A DNA stretch of 64,000 bases from Coturnix japonica (taxonomy: Eukaryota > Chordata > Aves > Galliformes > Phasianidae). Below, one piece after another: positions 1 through 14,158 of this stretch. Every line of letters starts with the position of its first letter. Position 1 is the stretch's first letter. The stretch is from the NCBI RefSeq assembly GCF_001577835.2, contig NC_029518.1:32109462-32173461 (forward strand). Direction: 5' to 3'. A model generated the notes under the pieces. The model was not told the DNA's origin and made no database searches. It saw nothing but the letters and a program-made list of their open reading frames with translations. The translations under genes were made by a program, and so were the position numbers.

Positions 1-2088
1 CTGAAGATAGCCTTTATCGTAAGTAAGATTTCAAATAAGAAGTGACTTTTTCATATAGGGAGCGGGAGATCTCTGCTGTTTTAATCTATACATCACATCT
101 GGTCGCACTATGCCCTAGTGGAGTGCATCTTTTTTATGTGTATGTTGTACGTTATTTTTAATAACTAATAATGTTGTATTAAATAATGCATAAATTCTCT
201 GACAATTCTCTCATATATAATTCATAGTATGTTAAATATATTAGCACATCACAATTTCTACGTATTTCTTAGAAGCAGTTGTATCCCTTTCAGCAACACA
301 CAGAGTAATCACAAAGTGAGTGAGCGTAGGAAATGAAATATATGCTTTTAAATTTTCCTCAAGTGTGGGACTAGTCAAACCACAGGATCACAGCCCAGAC
401 CTGTTTTTACTAACACAATCTACCGGCTTGGAAAAGGCGCTTATTTTGGGATTACCTTAAAAACTCAAATTCAGTAATGTAGTGAGCTCATGTTAGTATT
501 GATAGCAAGCATGACAGGTCCTTTTTAAGATCTTGGTACTATCTGCTGCAGTATATTTGTATATGAAGTGCTAAGGGTGAGCACACCACATGAATAACAC
601 CAGAATCTCCTCGTGGACAGGAACAAACTGGTTTTTGTTTTCTTCTCCTGAATTGTCCAGATTTCCTTAGATTAGATCATCTTACTCGGTTAATAAGAAC
701 TGTCTAGTAAGAGTCACCAGAACTGGTTACAGTAAAACCACTGTGTATATATTAGATCTTCCCTGCACAGCAGCGAGTTCAGCCACTTGAACCAGATTTG
801 GCAAAGAGAATAAAAATAACAGAAAAGTGGGAGTAATCAGAAAAAGCATATTCAACCTCAAGATGTAGCACTGCAAGAAACTATGAGAAGGGGAAACTTA
901 TTGTATTGTATTCTGAAAGTGCCTACTGAAAGCCAAGTGCTACACAGCTATTAGCTGTGTTCAGACATGGATACATCCCACTGCTATGCTCTCATTTTGT
1001 GAATGCAAAGTTAATAGGAAGACTGGAAGTGGCACTGAGTACAGTGCTAGGGTACTTTAGTCAGAAAGTATAAGTTGATTAATCTGTTTCATATTTGTTA
1101 TTTCTTTCTATTCATCATCTCTTTAACAGAGCATAAATAACCTAACAAGCTGTCTTGTTTTTATTAGTAAATTTACCAGCAAATTTGAAAAAAAGTTTTG
1201 AAGGTTTTGGGTTTGAGGATTTTATAAAAAGAAAAAAAGGGACTATTTTATCAGGACAGAAAATCAGATAACATTTGCCACCTTACAGGTTCCTCTATCC
1301 ATCAATGAATTTGTATGTTTTTTGACAGCAAGCTTCCTCACCACCGCGTTTTTAAAGCACAGTGCAAATTAAAGAAATGTGTGAAGTGTGAGCCCTATCC
1401 CACTAACACTGGAGTACATTGCTTTCTACCCTGATTTGCTCTCATTGGAGCCTACCTGTATGTGCCTCACAGCCCAGTTTATCATTGCAAAACTGAGTTC
1501 CCATCTATAATTTTCCCACAAACGCTCCACATCTGGCAAATATCACATAAGCTCTATAGTACAAACTAAATAGCCACTTCTCTCCAAAATTCATTCCTAG
1601 AAATAGGAACGAGCGGTTCCTCAAGCATCCAGCTTTCTGTCACTGTGCCAAAACCAACACAACAGAAACAAGTTTTACCTTCTAAAGAGCTGAGATTGTT
1701 TTCATTCTTTCTTCTCATTAGCAACTTCTTTTTTATTTTTCTCTTTGGCCATTGGATCAAATCCATCTGAACTGACAAGGCAGACACGTACAAAAATTAT
1801 CTACCTGGAGAGAATGGCAAGGTTTAAATACTTGACATTTTTCAGTTAGCTCATCCTGCTTCACTCTATTGCTATTATTATTTCAATTCTATTGCAATAA
1901 TACAAACACTTTCTCCAGTCTATTTTTGAGGTAGAAATGCCAGTCTTTGGTTTTCTTGTCTTGAAGAGACAGGAATGACTAAATTATGATTCAGTGGTCT
2001 GAACCCAAGTGATTTCTGAAACTGTATTCTTTGCAGTCAGAATTATTCACAAAACAAAGCAGTAAAGTTCTACTTTTTCTTGTTTCAG
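1..2088. other. Non-coding, AT-rich flank
   Basis: I see no convincing exon here. The gene order predicts that PLD5 would lie to the left, so this could be its 3' flank or 3' UTR. I recognised no PLD5 coding sequence. A minus-strand open frame near 1566-1793 is lysine-rich and has no supporting context. Confidence 0.4.
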
Positions 2089-2235
2089 TTTCCCAGGAAT
2101 GCTGCTTTCCCATCCGAAGAATCTCAAAGGAGAATCAAGAAAGTAGCACAGCAGAAAGAAAACAATGAACTAAGAAGGAAATTTGGTATCATTAAAGATA
2201 TAATAATCCATCTTGAGAGGTTAAAATTTCCATGA
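2089..2235 (+). CDS. Orphan terminal-exon-like block, unknown protein
   Basis: A pyrimidine-rich acceptor ending in tgtttcag at 2081-2088 is followed by 48 open codons and a TGA at 2233-2235. An AATAAA lies 35 bases further on, at 2271-2276. The predicted tail is basic and rich in K, E, Q and R, with a helix-like middle (EESQRRIKKVAQQKENNELR), and ends LERLKFP. The combination of acceptor, open frame, stop and poly(A) signal is what a last coding exon looks like. I do not recognise the protein and it does not match the PLD5 C-terminus as I remember it. A donor-like GTATCA inside the block (after the codons for RRKF plus one base) would make it an internal exon instead. No upstream partner exon is visible in the window. 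It may be the end of an unannotated gene, an alternative last exon, or chance. Confidence 0.3.
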   Translation, partial: FPRNAAFPSEESQRRIKKVAQQKENNELRRKFGIIKDIIIHLERLKFP

Positions 2236-2299
2236 AATTCAGATGTTTCTCAGCAGCAAAGTTAACAATCAATAAAAAGTTACTGTTTTTCTTTGATCT

Positions 2300-5200
2300 A
2301 TTATCTCTTGTTCAGTCTGTAACATTCAAGTCACGTTTTGTCAACTGAATCTTAAACCAATGTCTACTGCTCCTTCCAAGGTCTTTGATAAAGACCTACT
2401 TTTATTGTCCCCGAGTGGAAACATCGCTGGTGTACATTCAGCATTCATGAAGAATGTGCTGTAACTGTTTTGTGAAATATTTCAAAGCTAGATAAAGCAA
2501 TACTTTCCAGAGTATGTTAAAAGAACACAGGTATAAATTACATTTTCCTTTCTTCCAGTACCAAAATAAAGCATCTGGTGTTAAAAAAAATACATATATA
2601 ATTGTGCTGGCTGTTGTTTATCTTATTTTTTTCCCCCCCAATAAATAGCCCAAGGCAGGTTCTTAGTTTTGACAGTGTTTCTCCATTTATCCATATTTTC
2701 ATTTCTCAACACGCATCCCAAAAATCAAGTACGATCAAATACCTAATGAAACACTTCATGTTTATTCTAGAGCTGCTTTACACGGATGCTTCCACTTGCC
2801 TGTCGGATACTGAGAACTTTTCAGATACCAACAGTGTTACGAGAAGTTCTCATTAACTGTAATTGTTACTGTCACTGCCTTTTCACTGTTTTCTACGGCC
2901 ACATTCTTCTCTTTGTAGACTATATTCAATTTCTTGTTTTGTCGTTTCTTCAGACTTTGTTCGTTGTAATTAGAATTATTCAAGTAATAAAAAGATGTTT
3001 TACCTCCTCTAAGTCATTGATCCTTACCTTTTTCTTGTTTGTGACAATTTCTTGAAAATTGGGTTTGTGCATAGGTTACAATACTGGAATGAACCCACGA
3101 TTGTTGATGCTTCCTGAAGCACATTCCATACACAAGTTCCCTTTTCTAAAGAGAATCTCTGCAAAATGTTTTCTTTTATATGCAAGACAAGATTTATAAG
3201 AGGGGTAGCATCTATTAATAAAATAAGTAGTCTTTTTAGAAAGATAGAGAAGTACCATATTTCAGCATTAAATGCAAAGTAAAACATACACGATGGGTGA
3301 AGGTGAATCTCAGATACAACACACTAAGTTTGGTATTAGGCCTTTCACATTTTCCAAGAACATCTGTGCTGTGTTAAGAATTATTTGCCTGCCTTTCAAG
3401 AGTGGCAGAGGAGTTTTACAGGGACACCCACCACGGATTTCTTTGCTTCCAGTAAACAGAGACCAACACTTTCTCTCCATTACTTTCCTCTGCATCTTGG
3501 AGGAGTCCAGTCAAAGAGTCTTTCCCACTATGCCATCTCTTGTTAGCTTCCAAATTAGATATTGTGTACATCGGTGGAGGGCTTTATAAATAAAAAATGA
3601 TACTGCGGTGGAAGGACAAGCAAAAATCAGGAGTTAAGAATAGAAATTTGCTGTGCTTGAACAGGTAAGAGCTAAGGGAATACGCTTGCCAAACCTATTC
3701 ATAGCGCAGAGCCTCTGCTCCTGAAATAGAGCTAATTAAAAAAGTGAAAAAAGGCTTCCTAATTTATTTTTTATGTTGACAATTTACATTTACAGGAAAG
3801 TATATCGTATATGAAGCATTTACAGTGCATAAAATCAAGATTAACTTTGACAATTTCTTAAATCAAATTGTTGGTACTTTATAAATCAAAAATTAGTAAC
3901 ATACCATAGTACCTATGATTCTGAATCCAGCCACAAGTAGCCCTGAGGCTAAGAGCGTGTGAATTACTTCCCAGACAGCCACACTCAGGGAGCTACCAAT
4001 GGTTCGGAATGAGACATGAAGAAAGTTCTGCCATGTAGAGTTACCTCTAATTAGCCACCCAGTTAATGATGCTGATGTTGACCCCTTCATGGAGCCAAGA
4101 GCCAACATTTTAGTGTTTTATGCCACAGCAGCTCACTGCTCTGCAGCTTGCCTCCAGCACAACATAGGAACTCCCCCTTTACATGTATCTAGGCCAGCGT
4201 GACTGCTTTTCCCAAGGGCAACAAGTGGCCTTGGCTGCAGGAGATGAATTTGGGCTTGAAGGGCCACATTGCCCTCAGGATACATTACAAACACCACTGC
4301 ATACAAATATTCTAAGTGCAAATGAACACCATTACTGCCTTCTGTCAACCAATATAGATAACAATGTAACACTTTTTGTCCCAAATTTGCCTGTGCTAAA
4401 TATTAATGTAGAAGCTTGCTGAAAAACACCACCTCACTGTTCAGTTAAGAGGTCCAGCAGAACAGAGTTGTAAGCTGCAGTCACAAAGCATGGACTCAAT
4501 TATGTTTTCAACTTAAATTAAGCCCAGAGCAGCAGGTGACAGCCAGTCTGAAGCTCAGAGGTGGATGGGAAAGTCCTTTAATTCTCATTATCATTACTTG
4601 GAAGAACAAATGAGTGTTCCCTGAAACTCACACTAATGTTATACTGTATTCTCTATGGTAATAACATTTGAAACTTGCACACTGTATAATAAGCAAGACC
4701 TAAATGGCCTGGTGAAGGAGAAGGGTAGATCTTAGGAACTACCCAGTAATAAGATAGAATCTGCTCTCGTGTAAGAAGAGAGTTAAGACAAGAAGAAAAC
4801 GTGCTATCTGTGGCTGTTGTTATGCTTGATGTCACATTAGAAGCTCTAACCTTTTCATCTGGCCCACACACTGTACAAATCTGTGAAACTGCCACGTTGA
4901 TTTTGCTGACTTAAAACCTATTTGGGCTTATATGGTGTAAATTCCCTTCCAAACCCAGCAGTCAGATTATTCACCTCTGGAACCATGGAACACATCCATT
5001 AAAGTCTAGTCTGACTTTCTCAGAGATTTAGGATAAAAAAAAACAGTGCTAGGAGACATGCTGGTAATTTGAATGCAGATAATTCCCTTCTGCATTTCCC
5101 ATTAACATCACTCATTATAATCAGCTGTCTTAATACACGTCTTTTGTCTATTGAAACTACAGAGGTTGAGAATCACAGACATCCCAAATTTAGATGTCTG

Positions 5201-7669
5201 GATTCCAGTTAGAACTGAGGACAGCCGGGAAAGTGGGTTTCTGCTAACCAGAAACATGATATTTATTTTTCTTTTTCCCCTCAAATTTAGTTTTGGTTTG
5301 AATGAGATGAAATCTTTTTTTCCTCAGAGCCCTTCACTCTGCAGGAAGCTGCTCAGACACTGCAGCTACCCAGCTAAGTGCCTCCCCTCCAACACCAGCA
5401 GCAAAGTCAGGTAATGTCACTGAAGGTGGGGAATCCCAGACTGCCTGACCCTGCAGCAATCTCCCATGGGACTTGTGGTTAGATGTGTGGGAGGTGGGGT
5501 TACCTCAGGACTCTGCTGTGGAAATGCTACAAAAGTTCACTGAGTGCAAGAGGTTGCGGTCTCTAAAACCTAGAATCTACCTAACAAAGCTTGTTCCATC
5601 TGAAACTCTAAAGCTAATCACTTCATCTGGAAGTTCTGCCTAAGGAACCAGTTTTCACAGCATGAAGGAGAAATTGAGTGGATACTGGACCAGGTGTCAC
5701 ACAGTAGGAGTGATTCACATCAACAAAAATGGGAACGAGCCTATGCTAAATCTTTCATCTATGGGAACTTCTATAACACATCCCATATCGGGAGTATATT
5801 TCTGGCCTCTCTTTAGGTGTATGCAAAGTTGCTGATCTTCCCATGTCTGCACCCCAGAGCTCCCTCCCTCATGCTGCACAGCCAGGCAATCATCTTTTCT
5901 GCTCCTTTATACACCTTAGTGTCCTGCCCAGTGCTCAGGCCAGGAACTCCGTATAGCAAGGTCCTCCTTTTTGAACAGTGTGAACATAGCAGGTGCTCTG
6001 TGGTAAGAAAAGCACCTCTTAATACAAGAATAAGGTTCTGCAGATTGATGACTTCCTTCACCTGAATTCCTGTGTTAAGAAAAGTCATAAGGTTAACATT
6101 GCTAGTGCTGTTGAACCTTCCAGGGCCCTCCAGGATAACCATCTCACTGGGCAACTATCCTAAATAAACCACACCTGAACATTAGGCTGCATCACATTCA
6201 TCCCGGGCAGTTTCACCTTGCATCTGACATGGTGTACTGAGTGAAAATGTCTTGATGCTGTGTCTCTCACAGATGGTCATACAATCCCCCGCTAGGCAGA
6301 ACTTTTACAGTCTTAATTCCTACTGTCAGCTGGGAGAAAGAAAAAGCTCTCTAGATTTCAAGAGACCAGTTGAATTCCAAATCAGAAAAAAGTAGCATTT
6401 TGTTAATAAGGTATTTGACACCTTGGTTGAAAATCCCATGGGAAAGATGCTCCAAAAGCAGCCAGAGCTTTATTGCTGAGGCTTAACACAAGGCAAACTT
6501 TTCTTGAAATAACTTGAAGTATTAAAAACAAAGTATTTCATGGTAATGACTGCTGCATGGTGCCAGAACTCTATAGGCTGCTCTCAGATGACAGGCTGGG
6601 ACAGGCCACAACTGGCTAGATGTTCCAGGAAACAAAAGGAGAGCCACATAAAAGTGACAAGGAGCCTACTGGTAAAAATATTTTCACTGAGAGTTACCAA
6701 ACTGCATGGGAGGCTCTGCTGGGCATGAAAGAGGGGGGGAGCTTTCACCTGACTGCCCCCGATGAGTAGGGCTTTCCTACATTCAGGACATTGAGACTCA
6801 AGTCACTGAAAATAACGCAGGATGAAAGACTTCTGCTTTCAGTCATTCATTCATTCAGTCAGTCAGAGGTTTGCTCCAGCACCTTCCCGGACCAAGGGTC
6901 CCATCACCACTGAGCACTTGCCTCGGCTTCATCCATCCCACCATTTTGATTTTTTCAGCCCATCCCGCCATTTTGGTTTTCTCAACACACAAGTTTTGAT
7001 TCTACTTCTATGCATGAAAACAATCCCAAAAGCTGCTCTGCTTGATCAGGACCTTCTCTGACAAGAGATGTAAGGCTTGGTTGAAGAAGAGGATCCAGAC
7101 CAGGCAGTTGGCTCCATAGCTCTTCTTCTGGGAGTCCAGCTCAAGTCATTTTTGATTAGTGACTCTCTTACCCCATTCCATTTCCTGCGTGACATTAACA
7201 CGATGCTAGACACTAAGTCACTGCTCTGGAAACAGATGTTAGATCTAGTCACTTTCAGGCAGCCTGCCAGCATCCATCACCAAACCCATTTCAGAGACAA
7301 CTGCTGAGAGCTGGATCAGAAGGCAGATTTCAAACCACATTACACATAAGAAACAAATACTATCCAGGAAACTGTTTTATAAATCACTCCTTGGAAGACT
7401 TTTTATTTTGGAGAAGCATTTGGGGAAATGCTTCATTTGACCACAAACAGCTGACCTGTTTAATCGTTATGTATCATGTACATCCATAGCAACTTGCTGT
7501 ATCCACAGTGCATGTCTGACTTTGAGCCTATGAACATGAGTACGGAGAACAGCTCTGAATGTTCAGGAAGAAAAAGGCAATGTCTCCTTCTAGAGTCTGA
7601 TCACAGCCCTCCTGGAGCTGTTTGATTTGAAGGAATAATCCATTTTTACAGAACATGAGGAACATTATG
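2300..7669. other. Intergenic, no gene recognised
   Basis: Only short open frames occur, on both strands. Two minus-strand frames (3893-4108, hydrophobic; 5813-6154, 113 codons) are the longest. They show no splice context, start context or family motif, and I leave them uncalled. Confidence 0.4.
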
Positions 7670-7753
7670 TGGCACTGAGTTGACAGGGTTAGTGGGCATG
7701 GTGGTTGCCCTGGATGACCTCAGAGGTCTTTTCCAACCTTAATGATTTTATGA
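7670..7753 (+). repeat. CR1 LINE 3'-end fragment
   Basis: The stretch around 7715-7753 carries the typical avian CR1 3' end: GGATGACCTCAGAGGTCTTT, then CCAACCTTAATGATTTTATGA. The tail is on the + strand and is a 5'-truncated remnant. Confidence 0.8.
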
Positions 7754-7759
7754 CGTGCT

Positions 7760-10700
7760 GTTTTCTCTCACCAAAGCAGAAGTGCACAGTAATATTACTA
7801 AAACCAGCAAGAAAGAATGCAAATATGCTCCCACCCTGAACAGAAGACTCATTACCAGAAGAGGGAAATCATGGTGCCAGAATTCCAGCCCAAAACAGAC
7901 ATCAAAAAAGTCAGATTTATTCAAACAGATACTCACTAAATTCTAATCAGAGCAAAATTTTGAGCATTTTCCCCTTTGTTAAGATTTGCATCAGCTCTTG
8001 CTGCTATGCATGTGAAGTTCCACCAGTTCTTTGTAACAGGCAGAGACACAAGCTCCCAAAAAAGCCAGTGATCTGGCAGCAGCACCCATTAACTAGTCTT
8101 GATTCACTGGTGAGCCTTGTCATCAGGAGCCCCTCAGCAGCATCATTCAGTATGCTCCTTTGCTGCTAGCCATACAGCAGCAGCAAATACACGTCTTGAT
8201 ATTTCTCAAAGGCAAATTCATTAACTGAAGCACAGTACTCCAAAGAAAAGCTAAGTGCCTTGACCACATGGGGGAGTATTTCCTCCTCACAGGGAGGACT
8301 AAGAAATCTGGCTGGCAAGATCAAGTTCTGTTTCTTCTGTAGATAGAAAACACAACACACATGTAGACTGTTGGTTTGCTTCTGTGACACTGGAGGAGAA
8401 ATGGGCAGGTGAGGAGCTGCAGAAGGAAAGGAGGCAAAAGATACTCGGCATGTAGCTAGTTATGCTGAGGAAGGCTCTCTTAAAAACCATTATACTGGCT
8501 GGCTGTGCCTGACCACTTCAGGGCTTTCCAAACTTCTCTTGACTCAAATATTCTATTCTCACATACAGACAACCTTCACAAAGACATTTAAGATAACTAC
8601 ACACAAACCTTCACAGACAACAAATAAGCCATCATTTTACCAGCTCACATTTTTCCCTCAAACATCACACTGCAGTTTTTCTTTCTGTTCAGCTAGGCTG
8701 CTTAAATTAATAAATCTCTGTCCTTATAATACTGCATAATTTGCATTTAAGCTCTTAGCCTACATATACCTGTTCTGAGACTTCTGCACATAACTCCTCA
8801 GCCTCTCAGTTATATATCAACTTGTATTCAGGACCATTAATGCTGGACAGAATTTATAACCAGGGCAATGCTTCGTTTGTCATCCAAGCTCTGCTGCACT
8901 GGAATTAACTCGACACTTACACACTGACTGATGAAGGAATGCTAATCTCACTTTATGGGGTACCAGGATGCCTTTTGCCACGTAACGTGGAGTGAATCAT
9001 TTCCAGAGGAGCACAAATACCTTCTAAATCAGACCATGTTTTTCCATTTACTTATTTTTTTTTCTCAACTGACTCTGAACCCTGGGCTTGTACCCAGGCA
9101 CAGAGTGCACTGCAGAGGCTTCCGAAGCAGGAATGCCACGTGGTTACAGACAGGGACTTCAGCTGAATGTTCTCTGCAGCTGGCAAATACTGGCCAGAGC
9201 CTCCTTGCATTCGCGTATGCTGCTGAGGCTGGCAGCAGAGCATCCCAGTCCTCTGATCAGCACAGGCAGCTCTCAGTCTTCAGCTCCACAGCAGCTCTTA
9301 CATGCACCTGAAAGCAGTGCTGCAGTTCCTGCCTCTGAGCTTGTGTTTTGTACCTTACAACACATCTGAGGATACAAAAGCACTTGCAGAAGGGAGGAGG
9401 AGATTCCAATAAAGTGATGCAGAAGCCTCAGCATCTCTTACACTTATTTGTGTTGTTGCTACAGAGCTCAGAATAACCAACCCATAACCACAGTGGATCA
9501 CAGCTAATGTCATCCAAACTCTCATACGTGCTACAGAAATATAATTTGGAACTTCTGCTTCAGAGCAGGAAAGGAGGAGCATTCACAAAGCTCAAAGAGA
9601 ATCCCTCAATGGGAGGAGTATTTGGCACTTCTTAGGGCAAGACTAAGTTACAGATCCACTGCATTGCAACTGGATGCACAGGCACAGCCACACTTGACAA
9701 GCTAATGTGTGATTGTAAGCCTGCCTTTGTGATGTGCAAGGGCTAAGCACTGTCTGAAGTAGTTTGTACCTGCTCAAGCAGTCTGTGACTTTATATGTCT
9801 TTATTCTTCTTGCAGGAACTACTGGAAAGCTTAGGAAATGTGATTTTTAACATGCAGCATTCAACTGCTCAGGGGCATTTGGCCAGAGATTTTATAGCTT
9901 TTTAGAGTTTTTAATGCATTAACGTAGTCTCAGTGGTTGCCAGCTTTTTAAGGGTCCCTTCCAATTAAAGCAGTTCTGTGATTAAGAACAATTTGGGGAA
10001 ATGTGCTTTCTCTAATTCTTCAGGCTTTTCTCTAATGCAGATAAAGACTTTTCTCAGAGCAACACCAGCACGAGTAGAACAGCACAGTCTAAAAAGCAAG
10101 GATTTACATTAGAGCCCATTCATCACCTTCATCCTACATCTCTGAAACACAGTAAAGCCAACGACAACAAGATACACCAAAACATCAAAATGAGAAAGTT
10201 CAAGAATCAAGGAAATCAGTGAATCTCCTGAAAGCACAACACGAACTGGCAGGCAAAACAGTTACATTTTCGGACAGGGAACTCACAAAGACTAGAAAGC
10301 CCATGGCAGAAACTCCCCTCACTTGGACAGGAGGCAAAGCCTGCAGGCATTTGCTCAGTCACTGACTGACTCACTGCTCCCCTCCAGCAGTATCGCTTCA
10401 GAGCTCAGCAACACTTTCAGGACAAACCCAATTTTGTCCTTTCCTGGTGAGGTTCTACTAGCTCACCTCAGGCTACTGCAGTTCTGTCTTTCATGGGAGA
10501 TCCCTGGTGACCACTGAAACAAAAACTATGGAATCCCCACATTTCTGACACCCTGCACCCTCTTACACTGGGGAAACAATTCCCTGCCTGAAGCATCTTG
10601 ATACTTTGAGAGGGGTTTTTAATGTCTTTGGGTAGAATGGAACAAGGCAAAGAACACGCTCCTTCTTTGCAGCATTTACGTTAACTTCTTCTGAACCAGA

Positions 10701-12103
10701 CTCCATCAGTGAGTAGGTCAATGAGGCTGGGATCAATTCATTACAGACAGCAGATAGATCAACATTCAATTATACAGCTACAACCTGGAAAAGGCTGTAA
10801 ATGTGGCAGTGACACAGGATTAGATAATACAGGCCAACCATTTTCATTAAGGTCCATGGACTTACAGGACTCCCATCAATGCAGTCTTCAGGCATGCGAG
10901 CAAGTAAAAAAAGAATAACAGTTACCTTTCTTCCTTGTGCTTCAGTATGGCACTCTGAGAAATCCATTCACTGCGCAGAAGTGCTTCACTAGTCCAATAA
11001 TTACATGCAAGTGAGAAAAACTTCCAAGGGAAAGGAGAGAAGAAAGATCACATTCCACATGCAAGTCTGAATCTGGATAATTCGATGCTAGTGTAAGCAC
11101 AGGTGCTATGCAGACACACAGATGACCTCCCTTGCTCTCTGCCTCCAGATGATGTAACGCAGGGCATCTGCTAACTGTGCTCACTTTTAGCTGCAGTAGG
11201 AATTAGAGCCACAGCCAAGAATTTCACTTGAAGTTCCGTTCTTCAGCTCCCTCCCTCTCTTGTCAGGTGCTCAGTTTTCTGTCAAACAGCTGCCTGTGAA
11301 GGCTAACATCCCTCTGGAAACAAGGTGCTGGTGGTTGTGTGGAACCAAGTCCAGGTGTTCCACATGCATCTCTGATAGGAGCCCTGGAGCTCTCCTGCAC
11401 AGCTGGGGAGGCTTACCTTGGGGATGGGTCCCTTAGGGGCCGTGTTGACAGCACCAAAACTGGCCACAGCTCCCCTCCCAAGTCTGAGGCTCAGCAGCTC
11501 CTCAGAGCAACACACCCTGTCCTCTCTACATACTTCAGTTCGTTGTGCCATTTGGTGAGCTGTGCTGTGATGGTGTCATGGTTTTGTAATTTTGCTATCA
11601 GTATTCCACATCATAACATCATGTAAAGTATGGATAATTTTACTGAATGTTCAGCTCACAGAAGAAGACTACATATCCCAGAGGACATCATGGTCAGGGA
11701 TAAGTCACGGGACCAGGACACTATATAATCTCACTCCCAGGCTGGACTTGCTCTTCACCAGACTTTTATAAACCCCCTTACCAGGGAGAAACATCCCTTG
11801 CTTCACAGTCACACCTTATTCCTGAGATGGCCGTCAGGCAGTACGTACACTTGTGAACAACTTTTGTCAAGGATAAAGCACAGGAGGAGTACATTTTGTC
11901 AACAATGTGACAAATGCCTTCGGAGCTCATAAGAACTGCAGCCACTGCCAGCAAACCAGACACTGATAAGCCACTTTCTCACAAACAAGGTCACATATCT
12001 CATCAGAATTATGGTGCTGTTGCTCTCTTTTGTTTTGTTTCAATATAAAATACTAAAAACAGTTGTATTACTTTCATGTATGAACCATGTTATGTATTTT
12101 ATG
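7760..12103. other. Intergenic, upstream of MAP1LC3C
   Basis: I saw no coding exon. A degraded CR1-like tail may lie near 9925-9985 (GGGTCCCTTCCAA followed by AGTTCTGTGATT), but it is too eroded to call with confidence. Confidence 0.35.
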
Positions 12104-12297
12104 AGGGCTGCCCTGAAAGTAATGCTTCATACTATGTGATGCTGTCCCACGATGTCAGAGGCAGACATTGGAGGTATGGCAGCAGAGGTTGAATCCTAAT
12201 ATTCGTTACACGTTGTAGCTGTGTGACAGATGGCAGCAGAGGGGCAGTTTGACAGAACGGCGTCTGGCATGGAAGTGTGCGTGAAGCAAAAGCAAGG
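12104..12297 (+). mobile_element. Mariner (Galluhop-like) 5'-end fragment
   Basis: The block starts with a mariner-type terminal repeat, AGGGCTGCCCTGAAAGTAAT. It then follows the same order of words as the copy at 63321: a CAGAGGCAGACATTGG block, GGTATGGCAGCAGAGGTTGA, a CGTTACA block, GTGACAGATGGCAGCAGAGG, then a TGGCATGGAAGTG block at the start of the transposase region. The match stops near 12297, so about 0.2 kb of an element usually near 1.2-1.3 kb remains. The family name is from memory of the chicken element. Its right edge lies about 160 bp upstream of the MAP1LC3C start codon. Confidence 0.85.
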
Positions 12298-12307
12298 CTG
12301 GGCAGCG

Positions 12308-12343
12308 CTGGGATGGATGCTGGGATGGATGCTGGGATGGATA
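12308..12343 (+). repeat. Three tandem 12-bp units
   Basis: The unit CTGGGATGGATG is repeated three times without a break (the last unit ends in A). It lies between the mariner fragment and the GC-rich promoter. Confidence 0.9.
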
Positions 12344-12357
12344 CTTCCAAGGCAACT

Positions 12358-12458
12358 CCCAAATGCGAAGCAGCCCGCCCGCCACACGCCGCCCCTCGGG
12401 GCGGTGCCGGACCGGCCCATAAGAGGCGCGGCGCGGGGCGGCGGCCTCAGGCGGCGGG
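12358..12458 (+). promoter_or_regulatory. MAP1LC3C: Probable MAP1LC3C promoter and 5' UTR
   Basis: Base composition changes sharply to GC-rich and CpG-rich DNA, including GCCGCCCCTCGGGGCGGTGC (a GC-box palindrome-like block) and GGCGCGGCGCGGGGCGGCGG. A weak TATA-like CCATAAGAGG lies at about 12417. The start codon follows at 12459. The transcription start is not visible. Confidence 0.55.
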
Positions 12459-13838
<1,380 letters not shown>

Positions 13839-14147
13839 TGCTGGGGTCTATATGCTGCAGCTAAGCCACTGTGCTGTGAATCATGCATGTGACATGAGAC
13901 TCGGAGATGCTCCCTCCAGTATGAGCTCTTGAGCTCTGTACTGCGGAGTTATGATCCAAAAGCTGGCAGGACCGGCTCAAGGCAGAGATGGTGGTACACT
14001 TTTCCATGGATGATAATTTAGATGTATATTTTTATACTTGGAAGGCACTGTGGGGTTTCTTTTTTGTTGTTGTTGTTTTGGAACTGCACCTCCACTTTTT
14101 GCAATACCGATCTTGTGATGTAACTGCTTTTTAAGGTGTTGCTTAAG

Positions 14148-14158
14148 AATAAAATAAA
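14148..14158 (+). terminator. MAP1LC3C poly(A) signals
   Basis: Two overlapping AATAAA hexamers (AATAAAATAAA) lie about 310 bp after the stop codon, a plausible cleavage signal for the MAP1LC3C transcript. Confidence 0.7.

Noticed and set aside
1566-1793. Minus-strand open frame with a lysine-rich tail and an acceptor-like upstream tract
   Set aside because: Low-complexity composition, no poly(A) signal downstream, two competing frames and no recognisable protein.
3893-4384. Minus-strand hydrophobic and tryptophan-containing frames
   Set aside because: No start context, splice sites or family motif. They could be decayed repeat or chance.
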